Positions 21,480-33,269 of a stretch of DNA of 64,000 nt are shown here, in pieces. The notes under the pieces were generated by a model, which searched no databases, was not told the origin of the DNA, and saw only the letters and a program-made list of their open reading frames with translations. The position numbers and the translations under genes were made by a program. Positions within the stretch are counted from its first letter, which is position 1, and every line of letters starts with the position of its first letter. Origin of the DNA: Lepidostoma basale (Eukaryota > Arthropoda > Insecta > Trichoptera > Lepidostomatidae). The stretch spans positions 1,674,001 through 1,738,000 of the forward strand of contig JAHDVF020000068.1 in NCBI GenBank assembly GCA_022606425.2, read 5' to 3'.

Positions 21480-21710
21480 GTTTCGTGTGATTTTGGATAA
21501 CACCGCGTGATTCCTCCTTCTCGACCGACGTTTCGACTCTATTTCTCACGTACACACTGCCGGCGACATGGTACAACAGTGAAGTAGCTTAGCAGACACA
21601 ACTCATATCACACCCATTACCCCCACCACATTACTCTGAAGATTGAAACTGCAACGATCTCCGAAACGTCGGTCAAGAAGGATAAATCACACAATGTTAC
21701 TCAAAATCAC
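21480..21710. repeat. HHR-6 palindromic element
   Basis: Inverted arms: CTCCTTCTCGACCGACGTTTC at 21495-21516 and GAAACGTCGGTCAAGAAGGA at 21663-21682. The middle includes CACAACTCATATCACACCCA, as in the copy at 55316-56060. The left hammerhead half is rearranged. Confidence 0.75.
21636..21670 (+). ncRNA. Hammerhead-like ribozyme motif (HHR-6), weakened helix II
   Basis: CTGAAGA, extra T, helix II degraded (TGAAA against TCTCC), GAAA, ACGT, GTC. The core blocks are kept, but pairing suggests an inactive copy. Confidence 0.5.
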
Positions 21711-22029
21711 ACAAAACAAATTGCTGCCAACCGTAAAAATCTACACAATTATGAAACACTGTTATTTCCACATTTAATTTTAGTTTTCTAGACACAATTT
21801 GAAGCTCAAGACGCGGGATCAAGGAACTTGGAATCAAATTATCAAGAAGGCTAAAACTTTTTAAGAGTTGTACGCCCATATTAAATAAATAAGTTAAAAC
21901 ATATTTCGTTCAAGACGATAAGCATTCGTTACTTTCGTTACTGTGAAAACGACATACACAGTACACTCATTTTTCCTGATATTGAATGAATAGTAGCTTG
22001 TTATTAAACTTTTTCAAATATCTCGTGTT

Positions 22030-22195
22030 TTTTTTGGTGTTGTTGTGTTTTTGTATATTTTTAAATTTCATAATTGTATTTACTGTTTAAAAGAGTTTTT
22101 TTGTTGTATCCTACCTGTATAGTCATAAGCGCCTCGGTTATGTACTGTAATGTTTATGATTTAAAATAAATAAATTGAAAATTGAAATTGAAATT
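22030..22195 (+). mobile_element. Possible LINE 3' end
   Basis: Has AAGCGCCTCGGTTATGTAC and AAATAAATAAATTGAAA followed by a short (ATTGAA)n tail, a typical retroposon terminus. A similar end lies at 42300-42355. The family is not identified. Confidence 0.35.
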
Positions 22196-22199
22196 ACTA

Positions 22200-23370
22200 A
22201 TACCAAGTAAAATAAACTAGAAGATAAAGAATTAAACCTTTGAAACATGACTAGGAAAATAAACACGAAAGTGTAAAAAAACAGTGTTTTACATTATATG
22301 TTCAATGAAAATGTAAGTATTTTTGGACGATCAAAATTGAAAGTGTGTCTGAATCCAATATAATAATATTTAAATGTAGATACATTTTTTACTTATAAAC
22401 TAAATGAGATCTGAATCCTCTTCCTTTTCTAATATCACAGTCATCTGCTTGATACTATGAATACACTTTTATTCAAAGTCAAAACCATTCATGAAATCAA
22501 TTGATCAAGTTTCAGTAACTAGACGTTCTCTAGTAAGAAAAGATATACATTTATTTAAAAACAATATATATTTTTAAATAATTTGAGTATTCTTTTAGGA
22601 ATTCATTCCGAAAATTATATAAATTTAAAACAATGCTCATTGGCTATAAATTAAAGAAATATTTTAATTTTATTGTAGAATTTTTCAATTAAAACCTCAG
22701 ACCTCTACTTGAATGTACGAGTATATTTTACTAATAAAGTAGACTTTGTGTAATGAAAATATACATTATTGTGAGAATCATGTTATACATAAGAAATTTA
22801 ATAAATCATTTGAATATTCTGTAATAATTAATTGTGCAATTAAGAATTGCAAACAATTAAACGAAAAGTAGTTTTAATATATACAATAAAACTAATTATT
22901 TACTTTAGAAAAATAATTGACAGTACTTATTTAAATGTCACCGAATTCATAGCAAATTTTAAATAAAAACGAGTATTTGATTAAAATAAATACAGAAAGT
23001 CTGTTTGAACAATCTTGAAAGTTTTAATTTTCTTTGACACAATATTTACAAATAAAAAATGGTAGAAAAACATTAATTGAAAAGCGCCAATACGTATTTG
23101 TTGAATAATTTACTTTACACAAATCAAATAAAATAGCAGCTGAAATATAACAGCCATCCGGGAATTGTATACATTCGGACAACAACCTGAAAATAAAAAT
23201 ACTAATTAGCTATAATTTATCATACATAAACTATAAGTCCAAGGGTAAGCATTTGGAAGTGAAACTAAGAGCTGGTAAAGTAAGGATAACCATTTGATTA
23301 ATTCCATTAAAACAATATCAATAAGATTAATGCATCGAAAAACATAATACTGAACAAAAAATGGGTAATA
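22200..23370. other. Unassigned AT-rich sequence
   Basis: No coding or repeat signal. It lies downstream of the last Beat exon found, so an unrecognised terminal exon or 3' UTR could be here. Confidence 0.35.
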
Positions 23371-23375
23371 GGTAA

Positions 23376-23530
23376 TACGAAAAGGTCCCAACATCGATGG
23401 AGTGACGACATTAAAAATACCGCAGATACAACATTGATACAGCAGCTCAGAATCGACAGACATAGAAGTAGATGGAGGAGGCCCACGTCCAGTAGAAGAC
23501 GATACAGGCTGATGACGAAGAGTAAGTACG
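23376..23530 (+). mobile_element. LINE-D fragment
   Basis: Encodes RWSDDIKNTADTT and a GGCCCACGTCCAGTAGAAGA end with CTGATGACGAAGAG tail. Confidence 0.6.
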
Positions 23531-23569
23531 ATGATTTGAATCTGGGTATTTCTGAACAATGTTTCTTTT

Positions 23570-23660
23570 CTTACTTTGTACACATCACCAACTTTATTAA
23601 AAAAATAAAATTGACACAGAAACCCTTCATCAGTGATATTCAAATTATAAAAATATTTCA
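23570..23660 (-). repeat. HHR-3 relic
   Basis: The minus strand keeps ATCACTGATGAAGGGTTTC and GTGTCAATTTTAT, an eroded HHR-3 with the GAAAC block lost. Confidence 0.4.
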
Positions 23661-23884
23661 AATTGTTTTAAATTTTTTTCATGAATGTGGTCAGTTTTGG
23701 CAGATATATATTTTTTTACCAATGTTGGTATTGTGTGTAAGTTAAAAAAATAAAAATTGTTTAATGAATCCGCACCACAATGTTTTGGCAAATTGGGAAG
23801 AAATGGGCATTTTACATTATTTTTGTAATATTTTTTCATTCAACGTGTTAGCTATTTTTTATACAGTAATACGTACAAGCTATG

Positions 23885-24232
23885 AGTCACACATGTTGAG
23901 TAAAAACTTGTGGGAAAGAGTCACGAATGAGGACATACGAGCCAGGACAAAAGTCGCCGAAGTCATCAAGTTCGCCATCACCCATAAATGGCGTTGGGCG
24001 GGAAGTGTCGCTCGTAACCCAGATGAAAAGTGGACAAGGCGACTGCTGTGCTGGTACCCGAGAACGACAAAGCCTGGAGTTGGGTGACCACAGCTGCGTT
24101 AGCGCGAAGATATCCGGAAGAGTGCGGAAAATACCTGGATGCGGATCGCTCAGGATAGAAAAGAGTGGAAAATACAATTGGAAGCCTATGTCCAGAAGTG
24201 GATGGCCACAACAGACTGAAGAAGAATAATAC
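23885..24232 (+). mobile_element. LINE-D, 5'-truncated
   Basis: The plus strand reads LWERVTNEDIRARTKVAEVI, KWRWAGSVARNPDEKWTRR, then after a frame change WMRIAQDRKEWKIQLEAYVQ and KWMATTD-stop with a GAAGAAGAAT end. This is the longest LINE-D piece here. Confidence 0.82.
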
Positions 24233-24292
24233 GTTCGTTTTTAGTTCCTTCCCGTTAATTCATAATACATAAAAAAAATAACGTTAACTTAC

Positions 24293-24533
24293 TTCCAAGC
24301 CATGGTAGTTTATCTACGAACGACGCAGGCTGCAGAACTGTGACCCCCACAGTCTGCCTTCTATGAGGCCCCCCTACGACCTTATTAGGCAATGTAGATG
24401 AGCACCGCAGTCTTAGACTCCCCGCTTGGAAGAGTGCCCTCTCGGCCACCAGACGAAGTCCCAAAGACGTTCTGACTAGACCTAGATTGTCAGGTGAGCT
24501 GGACCAGAAACCCTCCAGATTTAGAAATGAAGC
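24293..24533 (-). CDS. Beat-family Ig protein, exon 4 found (second Ig domain, C-terminal half)
   Basis: The minus strand begins after TTTTACAG (AG at 24535-24534), phase 0, and encodes ASFLNLEGFWSSSPDNLGL, VRTSLGLRLVAERALFQAGS and LRLRCSSTLPNKV. The LGLRL-x-(10)-G-x-LRLRC pattern, with the F-strand Cys, matches the end of the second Ig domain of Beat proteins. The exon ends at a strong donor GTAAGT (24292-24287), phase 1, so at least one more exon, expected to hold the hydrophobic or GPI-type tail, lies further left. I did not find it. Confidence 0.85.
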
Positions 24534-24654
24534 CTGTAAAATCAATATAGATTAATAATATAATATAAAATCACAGATTAGACTCATAAGGACGTGTAGT
24601 GTTTTCAGGTTTTATTGTCAACATAAATCATTATCTAGCTAACTATTTATCACT

Positions 24655-25110
24655 GCAGAAATAATGGCTCGCGACACTTTTCTTTCCCGACATCCTTCTC
24701 TCACGTCCTCTACAATCATATTTCGTGTAATGCACGCACGTCGATTTCTCCGACTCCTCGAGTGGCCAGACATTTAATATTTTATTAATTTGATAGTGCC
24801 ACGTTTTCCTCGGCCTTTCTTTATTTCTTATTCCACTTACATCGTTAATATATCCAATTATTTAATTCTTTCTTCATTCAAACCATCTGAAGATGATGCT
24901 TTTATTCATAACACTTTCATTTGCACTGCATTCACTTTTTATGTTTTCATTCAACACTCTTTCATTTATCGTTTTTCAATAAACTCATCTAAGAGATCTT
25001 ATTTCAAGTGCATTTATTCTACTTTCATCTTTATTTTGCCAGTTCCATGATTTGCCTACGCCGTACACAAGGGTTGGTACAAAGACAGCATTGTGCACTG
25101 CCATTTTAGC
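24655..25110 (-). mobile_element. LINE-A, diverged copy in Beat intron
   Basis: Antisense pattern: TCGCGACACTTTTCTTTCC, GCACGCACGTCGATTTCTCC, CCACGTTTTCCTCGGCC and TTCTACTTTCATCTTTATTT. Older than most copies, and lacks the GTTA tail. Confidence 0.75.
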
Positions 25111-25249
25111 TTTTTGGATAGGCTTTTGTTTGTTAAAATGTTATCATATTTTTCCCCAGACTGTCATTATGTATATATAAAGAATTTTAAAATTCATTCA
25201 AATTCACCTCAATTTCATATCACCAGTGTTAAAAATATCTGATACTAAC

Positions 25250-25383
25250 CTCAATCTCGTTGACAAACCACGTTATGTCGGATGGAGGTAAAGATTCATC
25301 TGATGTGCAGTTGACCCTAATCTCTTCTCCTAAGGAGTACTTGGAAAGCAGCCCTTCTATTCGAGGGTCTCGCCTGGGTAACG
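25250..25383 (-). CDS. Beat-family Ig protein, exon 3 found (second Ig domain, N-terminal half)
   Basis: The acceptor follows a long T/C tract (TCTTCTTAG, AG at 25385-25384). The first two bases, CG, join the G left by the previous exon to give Ala. It encodes ALPRRDPRIEGLLSKYSLG, EEIRVNCTSDESLPPSDIT and WFVNEIE. I-x-G-x-x-x-x-Y-x-x-G-x-x-x-x-x-N-C-T-S and W-(F/Y)-(V/I)-N are diagnostic of Beat second Ig domains. The donor is GTTAGT (25249-25244), phase 0, matching the next exon. Length 134 nt, no defects. Confidence 0.9.
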
Positions 25384-25544
25384 CTAAGAAGAAAAAAAAA
25401 ACAATGAAATATATTTTGTTTGAATTAATGCATATTTGGCTAAACATATTTTACCTATTGTAATTTAATACATTATTTATACCAGTTAATTAAATTGTTT
25501 CCTCAACATTTTCACAGAACCTTTTTAGGAACTTTTGTAATTTA

Positions 25545-25655
25545 TTTACTATAAACATGTCATTCCTATAAATAATAAAACTTGTAGAAAATCGACTTGT
25601 TCATTAATATATTTTTCTAAATGGAGTTTTACATCACTGTTAAAGAAACAATAAA
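25545..25655 (+). repeat. HHR-4 repeat fragment
   Basis: Begins ACATGTCATTCCTATAAATA, then AATAAAACTTGTAGAAAA and GGAGTTTTACATCACTGTTA, the 3' flank of HHR-4. Confidence 0.6.
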
Positions 25656-25852
25656 GAAATGATTATTATAACAACCTTATGTCATGTTATTATATTATTT
25701 TCATTACTTTATTACTCGAGTTGTATAACTGGGAATGTTTATCGATGTACCGCAAATCAATCCTTATTTGCTTATCAAAAATTATTCTGCAATACATTTT
25801 CTTAAACTTTTGTCATTTTGTAAAAATATTGAATAAACTAAGAGGATAACCT

Positions 25853-26751
25853 AATTAATGGCAAGAAAGCCTAATATATAGTAGGCGTGCCGCTAAAATG
25901 TGCCAATTCGTCCTCTCCCAATGTGGTGAAAGGTACAGTGTTGAAAATTCATCTTCCTAATTAATGGCAAGAATGTTTTATATGTCGTAAAGCTGCCGCT
26001 AAACAGTGCTTATTTGTCCTCTTTCTCCTACTATTATGGTGAAAGTTACAGTGTTTAATATTATTTTTCCAAATTAATGGCAAGGAAGCCTTATATATCG
26101 TTGGGATGCCGCTAAAAACTGCCTATTTTTCTAGTTTCTCCTGGCATTGTGGTGAGAGGTACAGTGTTTAATATTATTCTTTTAAATTAATGACAAGAAA
26201 GCCTTATATATCGTAGGGGTGCCGCCAAAAAGTGCCTATTTGTCATATTTCTCCTGCCATTGTGGTGAAAGGTACGTTTAATATTCTTTTTCTAAATTAA
26301 TGGCAAGAACCCTTGTACGAGTATATCGCAGGGGTACTGCTAAATAGTGCCTATTATTCATCCTATTCCGGCCATTGTGGTGAAAGGTACAGTGTTTAAT
26401 ATTCTTCTTCCAAATTAATGGCAAGAAACACTTATATGTTATATCGTAGGCGTGCCGCTAAAAAGTGCCCATTTATCCTCTTTCTCCTGCCATTGTGGTG
26501 AAAGGTACGTTTAATATTATTTTTCTAAATTAATGGCAAGAACCCTTGTATATCGCAGGGGTACTGCTAAATAGTGCCTATTATTCATCCTGTTCCGGCC
26601 ATTGTGGTGAAAGGTGTTTATTATTCTTCTTCCGAATTAATGGCAAGAAAGACTTATATGTTATATCGTACGGGTGCCGCTAAAAAGTGCCCATTTATCC
26701 TCTTTCTCCTGCCATTGTGGTGAAAGTAACAGTGTTTCATATATCCTTCCA
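25853..26751. repeat. Minisatellite, eight units of about 106-118 bp
   Basis: Units start AATTAATGGCAAGAA at 25853, 25959, 26072, 26185, 26295, 26413, 26528 and 26635 (the array ends near 26751). Each holds GCCGCTAAAAAGTGCC, CCATTGTGGTGAAAGGTAC and CAGTGTTTAATATT. Units differ by small indels, and pairs such as 26295 and 26528 resemble each other (higher-order pattern). The array lies in the large Beat intron. Confidence 0.93.
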
Positions 26752-26919
26752 AATTAAAGCCATTACTATCAATATCTTGCAATTGGTACAAAGACATAAA
26801 CATAATATAGATTTTATTTTAAATAGCAGTGTTCCACAAACAACTGAATAATGTCTGTTGTGAGTAATTATAATATATAATAATTTCAAACATATAAAAT
26901 AATATACAATAATATGAAT

Positions 26920-27125
26920 AAGCAACAGCTGTCGCGATAAATAACAAAAATTGTAATATCACAAAAGAGTTTTAAAATTAAACAGTTTAAAATGTTGAAG
27001 TATCACAGTGTTTGGGCCAAAACAATGTTTTATTAACTCATGTTTTATTAAGCATGTCAACATAGGTTGTGTCAGCAATCGTGATACAAAAAACAAAGTG
27101 TTAAGGTATCATAGTGTTTCGGCCA
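26920..27125 (+). repeat. HHR-2 relics
   Basis: GCAACAGCTGTCGCGATAAA at 26925, GTCAACATAGGTTGTGTCAG at 27058, and twice the flank GTTTCGGCCAAAA or GTTTGGGCCAAAA with AATGTT/AATGGA. Decayed tandem or nested HHR-2 copies. Confidence 0.55.
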
Positions 27126-27160
27126 AAATAATGGACTATTTTATTTAACTGAATAATCTT

Positions 27161-27500
27161 AAACTAACTAACTAACTAACCATCACGCCGTCTCCCCGAA
27201 GGGGTAGGCAGAAATAATGGACTGCCACACTTTTCTTTCCTGACGTATTTCTCTCGCTTCCTCAACATTCATACATCGTGTCATGCACGCGCGTCGATTT
27301 CTCTGACTCCTAACATGGCCGACATTCAATATTTGATTTATTTGATCGTGCCACGTTTTCCTCGGTCTTCCTCTATTTCTGGTTCAATTCACATCATTAA
27401 CATATAAATTTTTTACCATTCTTTCTTCATTCATTCTTTCAATATGTCCAAACCATCTTAATGATCCTTTCATTATTTTGTTCATGACACCATCATTCGC
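27161..27500 (-). mobile_element. LINE-A with 13-bp target duplication
   Basis: The left end is the tail (AACTAACTAACTAACCATCA). The body is antisense to NILNVGHV and RGRPRKTWHDQIN, cut at GTTCATGACACCATCATTCG. Direct repeats ACTGAATAATCTT flank it at 27148-27160 and 27501-27513. Confidence 0.92.
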
Positions 27501-27927
27501 ACTGAATAATCTTGACTCCTGTAAATTATAAATTATTAGAAACTACAATATTCAACAAAAAAAAAAAACATAAACTTGACTTGACCTGTAAAATTACAAT
27601 GTCATTAGATCTATTACGTTACAATTTATATGATCACGAGCAAATTATTTTGGTCTCTAGATCATCTGAAGGTGAAATTATTATATAACGAAAAACACAT
27701 TGGAAATTGTTAACTAAACAAGCTTTTTATCATGTAATAGTTAATGTTCAAAGCTTTGAAATGGTGTGAGTTGCATTAGTTTCACCTCGTTAATTACAGT
27801 CGTAATAGAAATAACGGAGCCAGACCATCGCCACTTAATTAAAGCCCCACTGGCCACCCTATTTGCTCTCTACCCATTTGCCTTCCCAGCCCCCTAAACT
27901 CTGAATGTACTCGTATTCAATATATAA

Positions 27928-28435
27928 CTAACTAACTAACTAACCATCACGCCGTCTCCCCGAAGGGGTAGGCAGAAAGAATGGAACGCCACACTGTTCT
28001 GTCTTGACATACTTCTCTCGATTCCTCTACATTCATACAGTCCTTCCTCTACAGTCGATTTCTTCGAGTCCTCACGTGACCGACATTCAATATTTGATTG
28101 ATTTGATCGTGCCACGGCCTTCCTCTATTTCTAGCTCCGTTCACGCCGTTTACATATACCTTCTTTACCATTCTGTCTTCACTCATTCTTTCCATGTGTC
28201 CAAACCATCTTAATGACCCTTTCCTTATTTTGTTCATAACACTTTCATTCGCACCACATTCACTTCTTATACTTGCATTTGTCACACTATCATATACAGA
28301 TTTGCCACATATTCGTTTTAGAGATCTCATTTCTACTGCATTTATTCTACTTTCATCCTTCTTTTACCAGTTCCATGCTTCACTTCCATACATAAGGGTC
28401 GGCACAAGAACACCATTGTGCACTGCCATATATTG
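27928..28435 (-). mobile_element. LINE-A, long 3' fragment
   Basis: Minus strand: LKRICGKSVYDSVTNASIR, SECGANESVMNKIRKGSLRW and FGHMERMSEDRMVKKVYVN, then a small gap in GRPRK. The tail is at 27930-27945. The 5' end reaches the GTGCACAATGGTGTTCTTG region, further upstream than most copies. Confidence 0.87.
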
Positions 28436-28559
28436 TTTTGTATTAAAGTAATAAACGTATACTTGGCATTCTATTCAACATTTTATTGTAACTTTGATAC
28501 AAACGAATATTCACTGTAACACAAACGATTTTTTTTGCACACAACAAGTAATTTGTACC

Positions 28560-28650
28560 CACTTTATTATCATCATCATCAGGCTTTATTCGTCCAGTGC
28601 TGAATATAGACCGCCCTTCCCGACTTCCACAGCTCTCAAGAACAGTGTGA
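28560..28650 (-). mobile_element. LINE-D 3' end
   Basis: Minus strand: GGAAGTCGGGAAGGGCGG, TATTCAGCACTGGACGAAT and a (GAT)n tail, comparable with the end at 19815-19975. Confidence 0.6.
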
Positions 28651-29017
28651 TAGACCAATATTTCTTTGTGATGGTAAGATTGGTTTAATAGTACTATACA
28701 TCGAAGGTAAATATTCGGAGTTTGAATGTTAAAATTCTCTTACTATTCATATTCGTAGTTCTTACTTTGTCTGTATATGTGACGATATTATGGTATATGA
28801 CCACTATTTGACAATGCCACAACGCCATCGTTAGATGTGATATATGTGACAGATAATAATCGTGAACATAATTTTAAAAGAGTAGAGACAAAATCTGAAG
28901 GCACGAGCTCAGTTGGATGACGTCAAAACTTCTAACCAAGTGAAATGCGAAGGTTGTCAACATATTACGTATGTTGACAACTTTAGGTGGTTTCTTCTTG
29001 AAATTATGAAAATAAAA

Positions 29018-29406
29018 TAACAAAATAACTAACTAATCATCACGCCGTCTCCCAGAAGGGGTAGGCAGAAAAGATGGACTGAAAGAGTGGACTTTTCTTT
29101 CCTGACATATTTCTCTCGCTTTCTTAACATTCATACATCGTGTCATGCACGTGCGTCGATTTCTCTGACTCCTCACATGGCCGACATTCAATATTTGATT
29201 TATTTGATCGTGCCACGTTTTCCTCGGTCCTCCTCTAGTTCTGGTTCCGTTTACATCCTTAACATATAATTTTTTTCACCATTCTTTCTTCATTCGTACT
29301 TTCCATATGTCCAAACCATCTTAATGATCCTTTCATTATTTTGTTTATAACACCATCATTCGCGCCGCATTCACTTCTTATATTTTTATTCGACACTCTA
29401 TCATAC
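29018..29406 (-). mobile_element. LINE-A with 12-bp target duplication
   Basis: Antisense LINE-A with tail TAACTAACTAATCATCACG at the left and cut at CGACACTCTATCATAC. ATGAAAATAAAA flanks it (29006-29017 and 29407-29418). Confidence 0.88.
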
Positions 29407-29633
29407 ATGAAAATAAAACATACATACAAAAATACAATTACTAATGAAAAATTGTCACTTGATCTGAAAAAAGACAAATCCCAAAATTTCCTTATGAGGA
29501 TGTTTCGGAGGAGGTAAAACGTGAGAAATAGGAACTTGTAAATGAGTAAATGAGTACAATTGACTAAATATATAGCTAAATTATAATCTTTTAATGCGTA
29601 TGTAGATTTTTTAAATATTTATATTATAACTTT

Positions 29634-29880
29634 TTGACAACCTCCGTGACCGAGTGGTAAATGTTTAAATTGCCACACCAAAGGTCCCGGTTATGATCCC
29701 CAGTAGTGTGATTGTCACTGTCTTTGGCCTAGTGTAGAATTCACGTGACTATAAAATGGTGACAGATTAGATACCTATCACATGTCACGAGAATCAATAT
29801 AATAAATATATCATTTACATCAATCTGGCTTGCGCTGTAATGGTTTTAAGCGATTCAGCAAAATAATAAAAAAGTAGCTT
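29634..29880 (+). mobile_element. tRNA-derived SINE, copy 4
   Basis: A diverged head (GACAACCTCCGTGACCGAGT) with broken B box. The body keeps GTGTAGAATTCACGTGAC and ACATGTCACGAGAATCAA, and ends GATTCAGCAAAATAATAAA. Confidence 0.78.
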
Positions 29881-29914
29881 TTTTTTATAAAATTTAATAA
29901 ACTTCATTTCATAA

Positions 29915-30405
29915 AATGAAATCACTCTTCTGCAATGATAATATCAATTGAATAATGATCAAATGCTATGTGTGGTCTGTTTTATTTTATGGATGTGAAA
30001 CGTGGACCTTAAAAGTCAACTCAATGAATAGACTAGAAGCATTTGAAATATGGCTCTATCGCCAAATGCTCAGAATTCCCTGGGCAGGTTAGCAATACCG
30101 AAGTCCTGGGGGGAGCTAGAGTTGACAGGGCGCTGTTGTCACGAGGTTCGAAAGATTTCCCATCTGGGTCATGTACTGTGTAGGGAAAAGTACCACCTTC
30201 TCCAACTGATATTGAAGGGGGAAATTGAGGGACGGCGATGGCCAGGTAGGAGACAGATGTCCTGGCTGCGAAACGCGAGGGAGTGGACCGGCGTCCTAAG
30301 TGTGAAGGAGCTGTTTGGAGCGGCGCAGGAAAGGTACAGGTTCGCCGAGGAGATCGCCAACGTTGGAGGGAACATGACGGGGCATTTGAAGAAGAAGAAT
30401 AATAA
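29915..30405 (+). mobile_element. LINE-C, 5'-truncated
   Basis: The plus strand has YGCETWTLKVNSMNRLEAFE, GHVLCREKYHLLQLILKGEI and RFAEEIANVGGN in broken frames, and ends GAAGAAGAAGAATAATAAAT. The minus-strand open frames are shadows. Confidence 0.82.
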
Positions 30406-30702
30406 ATTTCTGAATTGTAAGTGGCTCTCGCACCTATTTTCATAATCTTGCTCTAAATGTTTGGTCATCAAACAGATTCTCATAAGTATACTCTTTTTAT
30501 TCGATTGATACACCCTTTTTTTTTCAATTATTTTAAAAACAAACTTATTAAACAATTCGTGAATATGATTTATATCAAAAGGTTTATCTGGACATTCATT
30601 ACAATAATGTTTATTATAATCATGGTGACCGTTATTACTAATTACCGGACAAAAAATCGTTTAATACCTGTTTATTTTAATATATTAATGTTTGTACAAT
30701 GT

Positions 30703-31190
30703 TTGTCCCTTATGTATGGAAGCGAAGCATGGAACTGACAAAAGAAGGAGGATGAAAGTAGAATAAATGCAGTAGAAATTAGATCTCTTAAACGAATGTT
30801 TGAATACTCTGTGTATGATAGAGTTTCGAATGAAAATATAAGAAGTTAATGCGGTGCGAATGATGGTGTTATGAACAAAATAATTAAAGGATCATTAAGA
30901 TGGTTTGGACATATGGAAATAATGAATGAAAAAATAATGATAAAAAAATTATATGTTAACGATGTAAATGGAACCAGAAATAGAGGAAGACCGAGGAAAA
31001 CGTGGCACGATCAAATAAATCAAATATTGAGTATCGGCCATGTGATGAGTCAGAGAAATCGACGCGCGTGCATGACACGATGTATGAATGTTGAGAGATC
31101 GGGAGAAATATGTCAGAAAAGAAAAGTGTGGCAGTCCATTCCTTCTAGCTACCCCTTCATGGAGACGGCGTGATGGTTATTTAGTTAGTT
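30703..31190 (+). mobile_element. LINE-A with 15-bp target duplication
   Basis: Contains LMYGSEAWN at the 5' end, then RWFGHMEIMNEKIMIKKLY, GRPRKTWHDQINQILS and FMETA-stop, then GTTATTTAGTTAGTT. ATGTTTGTACAATGT flanks it at 30688-30702 and 31191-31205. This gives a precise 488-bp insertion. Confidence 0.93.
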
Positions 31191-31392
31191 ATGTTTGTAC
31201 AATGTACGATAGTAATATATTTTTGAAATCTTTTTATAATATACTAGATCCCGGAACATAAAAAAAATCTTTCATTTCAATATGAATTTAATATGTTTTA
31301 ATTGTTTTACATAGTATTAATATATTTATTGTTTCCCAAAAAACATTGTAAAACTCCGTGTTTAAATGTCATAAAACATTATTTTGTACAAC

Positions 31393-31820
31393 AACAACAA
31401 AAAACCATCACGCCGTTTTTCCGTTGGCGTAAGCAGTGAGAATGGACCGCCACACCATCATTGGCATCTAGGATCCTCCACATTCAAACAACGATTTATA
31501 CACGCACATCGATTCTTCCGACTTCTAATATCACCAATCTTTAAAATTTGATTAATTTGGTCATGTCATGTTTTTCTCGGTCTATGTAGACTCCGTATTT
31601 CATTAATATTGTTAACGTATACTTTTTAAACCATTCTTTCTCCATCCATTCGCTCCATATGTCTAAACCATCTCAGCAATCTTTTCATAAGTTTGCTCAT
31701 AATACTTTCTTCCGCTCTACATTCCTTTTTTATGTCAGCATTTGAAAATCAATCGTTAATCGTTCTATCACACATACGTCTTAAGGACCTCATCTATATC
31801 GCATTTATTCTCGAATTATA
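31393..31820 (-). mobile_element. LINE-A, old diverged copy
   Basis: Starts ACCATCACGCCGTTTTTCCG and follows LINE-A antisense order (ACACGCACATCGATTCTTCC, CCATATGTCTAAACCATCTC), with many substitutions. Confidence 0.72.
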
Positions 31821-32470
31821 TTAACTACGTGATATTAAATTACATACATTTTAAAGCCCACTTTTTCTTAGTTAAATAATGACATACTCGTACATTTAAA
31901 AGCACACTTTATAATAGTTAAATGTGTTTTTTCTTAGTTAGAAACAAGATTTATTGTTTAACGAATTGACAGTAATTAGACAGAAAATTTCAACCGACAA
32001 TCTAAAGTGAGATTTGAAAGCGGTTAATTAATTTATTGGTTTTGTTTATTGGTGAACTTGAGTAAGCTTTATTTAATACTTGTTTGTAATTTGAACTAAC
32101 TTCCATCTCAAGAATTTTCCAAACCGAACACAGAATTCTGAATTGTATACGAATTAATTATCACGGGTGTAGTAGTGTCTAGTTCTTTGGAAGTTCATTC
32201 AGACGAACAACCTTTAGATGTGTATTCGTTTGATTCCGAAAACTCCAATTAGAATCGAAATATTCGAACCGAGAACAATGTGCAAATTTGTAGGAATCTG
32301 CGAAACGAATTTCCAAAACGACGGAGAACCACGAAAAAAAAACGCTGTAGATTGTTTTTCTCACAAAAAAATTAACAAATTACTCATACTAATATTATTT
32401 TGTAGGATTTTTTTGTCAATGCTCATTTAATACACATATTTATTGTATTAGAAAGAAAATCATTTAACTA
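31821..32470. other. Unassigned AT-rich sequence
   Basis: Nothing recognised, apart from a local repeat of AAAGCACACTTTAT/AAAGCCCACTTTTT near 31850-31915. Confidence 0.35.
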
Positions 32471-32477
32471 GTAGACC

Positions 32478-32830
32478 CTTTGGAAATTGAAATTAACTTT
32501 ATTTATAATCCACAAAATATTAAAAAAACACGATATGTTTTGAAGAATATTTCCATCTTCATTATAATAATTAATTTTTTTTTTTGTATTATTTATTAGT
32601 TCTGACTGATAAAAATTCATTATAAGTACTCATAGCAATTAATCCCGAATAATTTTTAAATGTTTTGTTTCTTTGTATTGCATTGATTTCAATGCGTTGT
32701 TTCAAGTCTTTCTTAGTCTAATTTTTATTATATATTTATATCCTCCGAAACATGTCGTGTTTTTTTAAATATTTTGTGGATTATAAACAAAGTTATTTTC
32801 AATTTCCAAAGTGTATTACTATGGAATTCC
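32478..32830. repeat. HHR-10 palindromic element
   Basis: Arms match over about 90 bp: TTTGGAAATTGAAATTAACT, TTATAATCCACAAAATATT and AAAACACGATATGTTTTGAA on the left; the right arm reads TCCGAAACATGTCGTGTTTT outward to ATTTTCAATTTCCAAAG. The left arm keeps ATGAAGATGGAA (antisense). The hammerhead-like core is degraded in both. Confidence 0.7.
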
Positions 32831-33269
32831 ACAGTGTCAATGTAGCCTTAGCTTTCAATAAATTGACTAGTAAACCCTTTTGTTTGAAAGTGAAAATAAA
32901 TTACGTAAGAAGAAATAAAGTTTTATCATTGCGATAAAAATGATCAAATGAGTGGTCAAATACTCGTATGTAAATTTCCGACATAATAGAATTTTGGGTG
33001 GAAAACGGCGTTTTGAATACCATATATCTCTACAATGCCTTAAAAATAAATGAACGAATAATTAATGGCAAAATTAATATTAGCGATGTGAACGATACAT
33101 CCTTTTTCTAAAATCGATAGACCTACATGCATGGCATGCTTAATCAATATACGAGTGCAGAGGAAGCCATAGAAGCATTTATTGTTTTTTCTTATTTAAT
33201 AATTTATATTGAAAAGAGTCCCTTTCGTATCAGTTTTTTTTTTAATATTAAAAAGAAAATAAATGTTGT

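Noticed and set aside
25853..26751. CRISPR-like array
   Set aside because: Units of 106-118 bp repeat over their full length with no distinct spacers, in a eukaryotic intron. This is a minisatellite.
30033..30555. Minus-strand frames of 128-136 codons
   Set aside because: Shadows of the plus-strand LINE-C copy.
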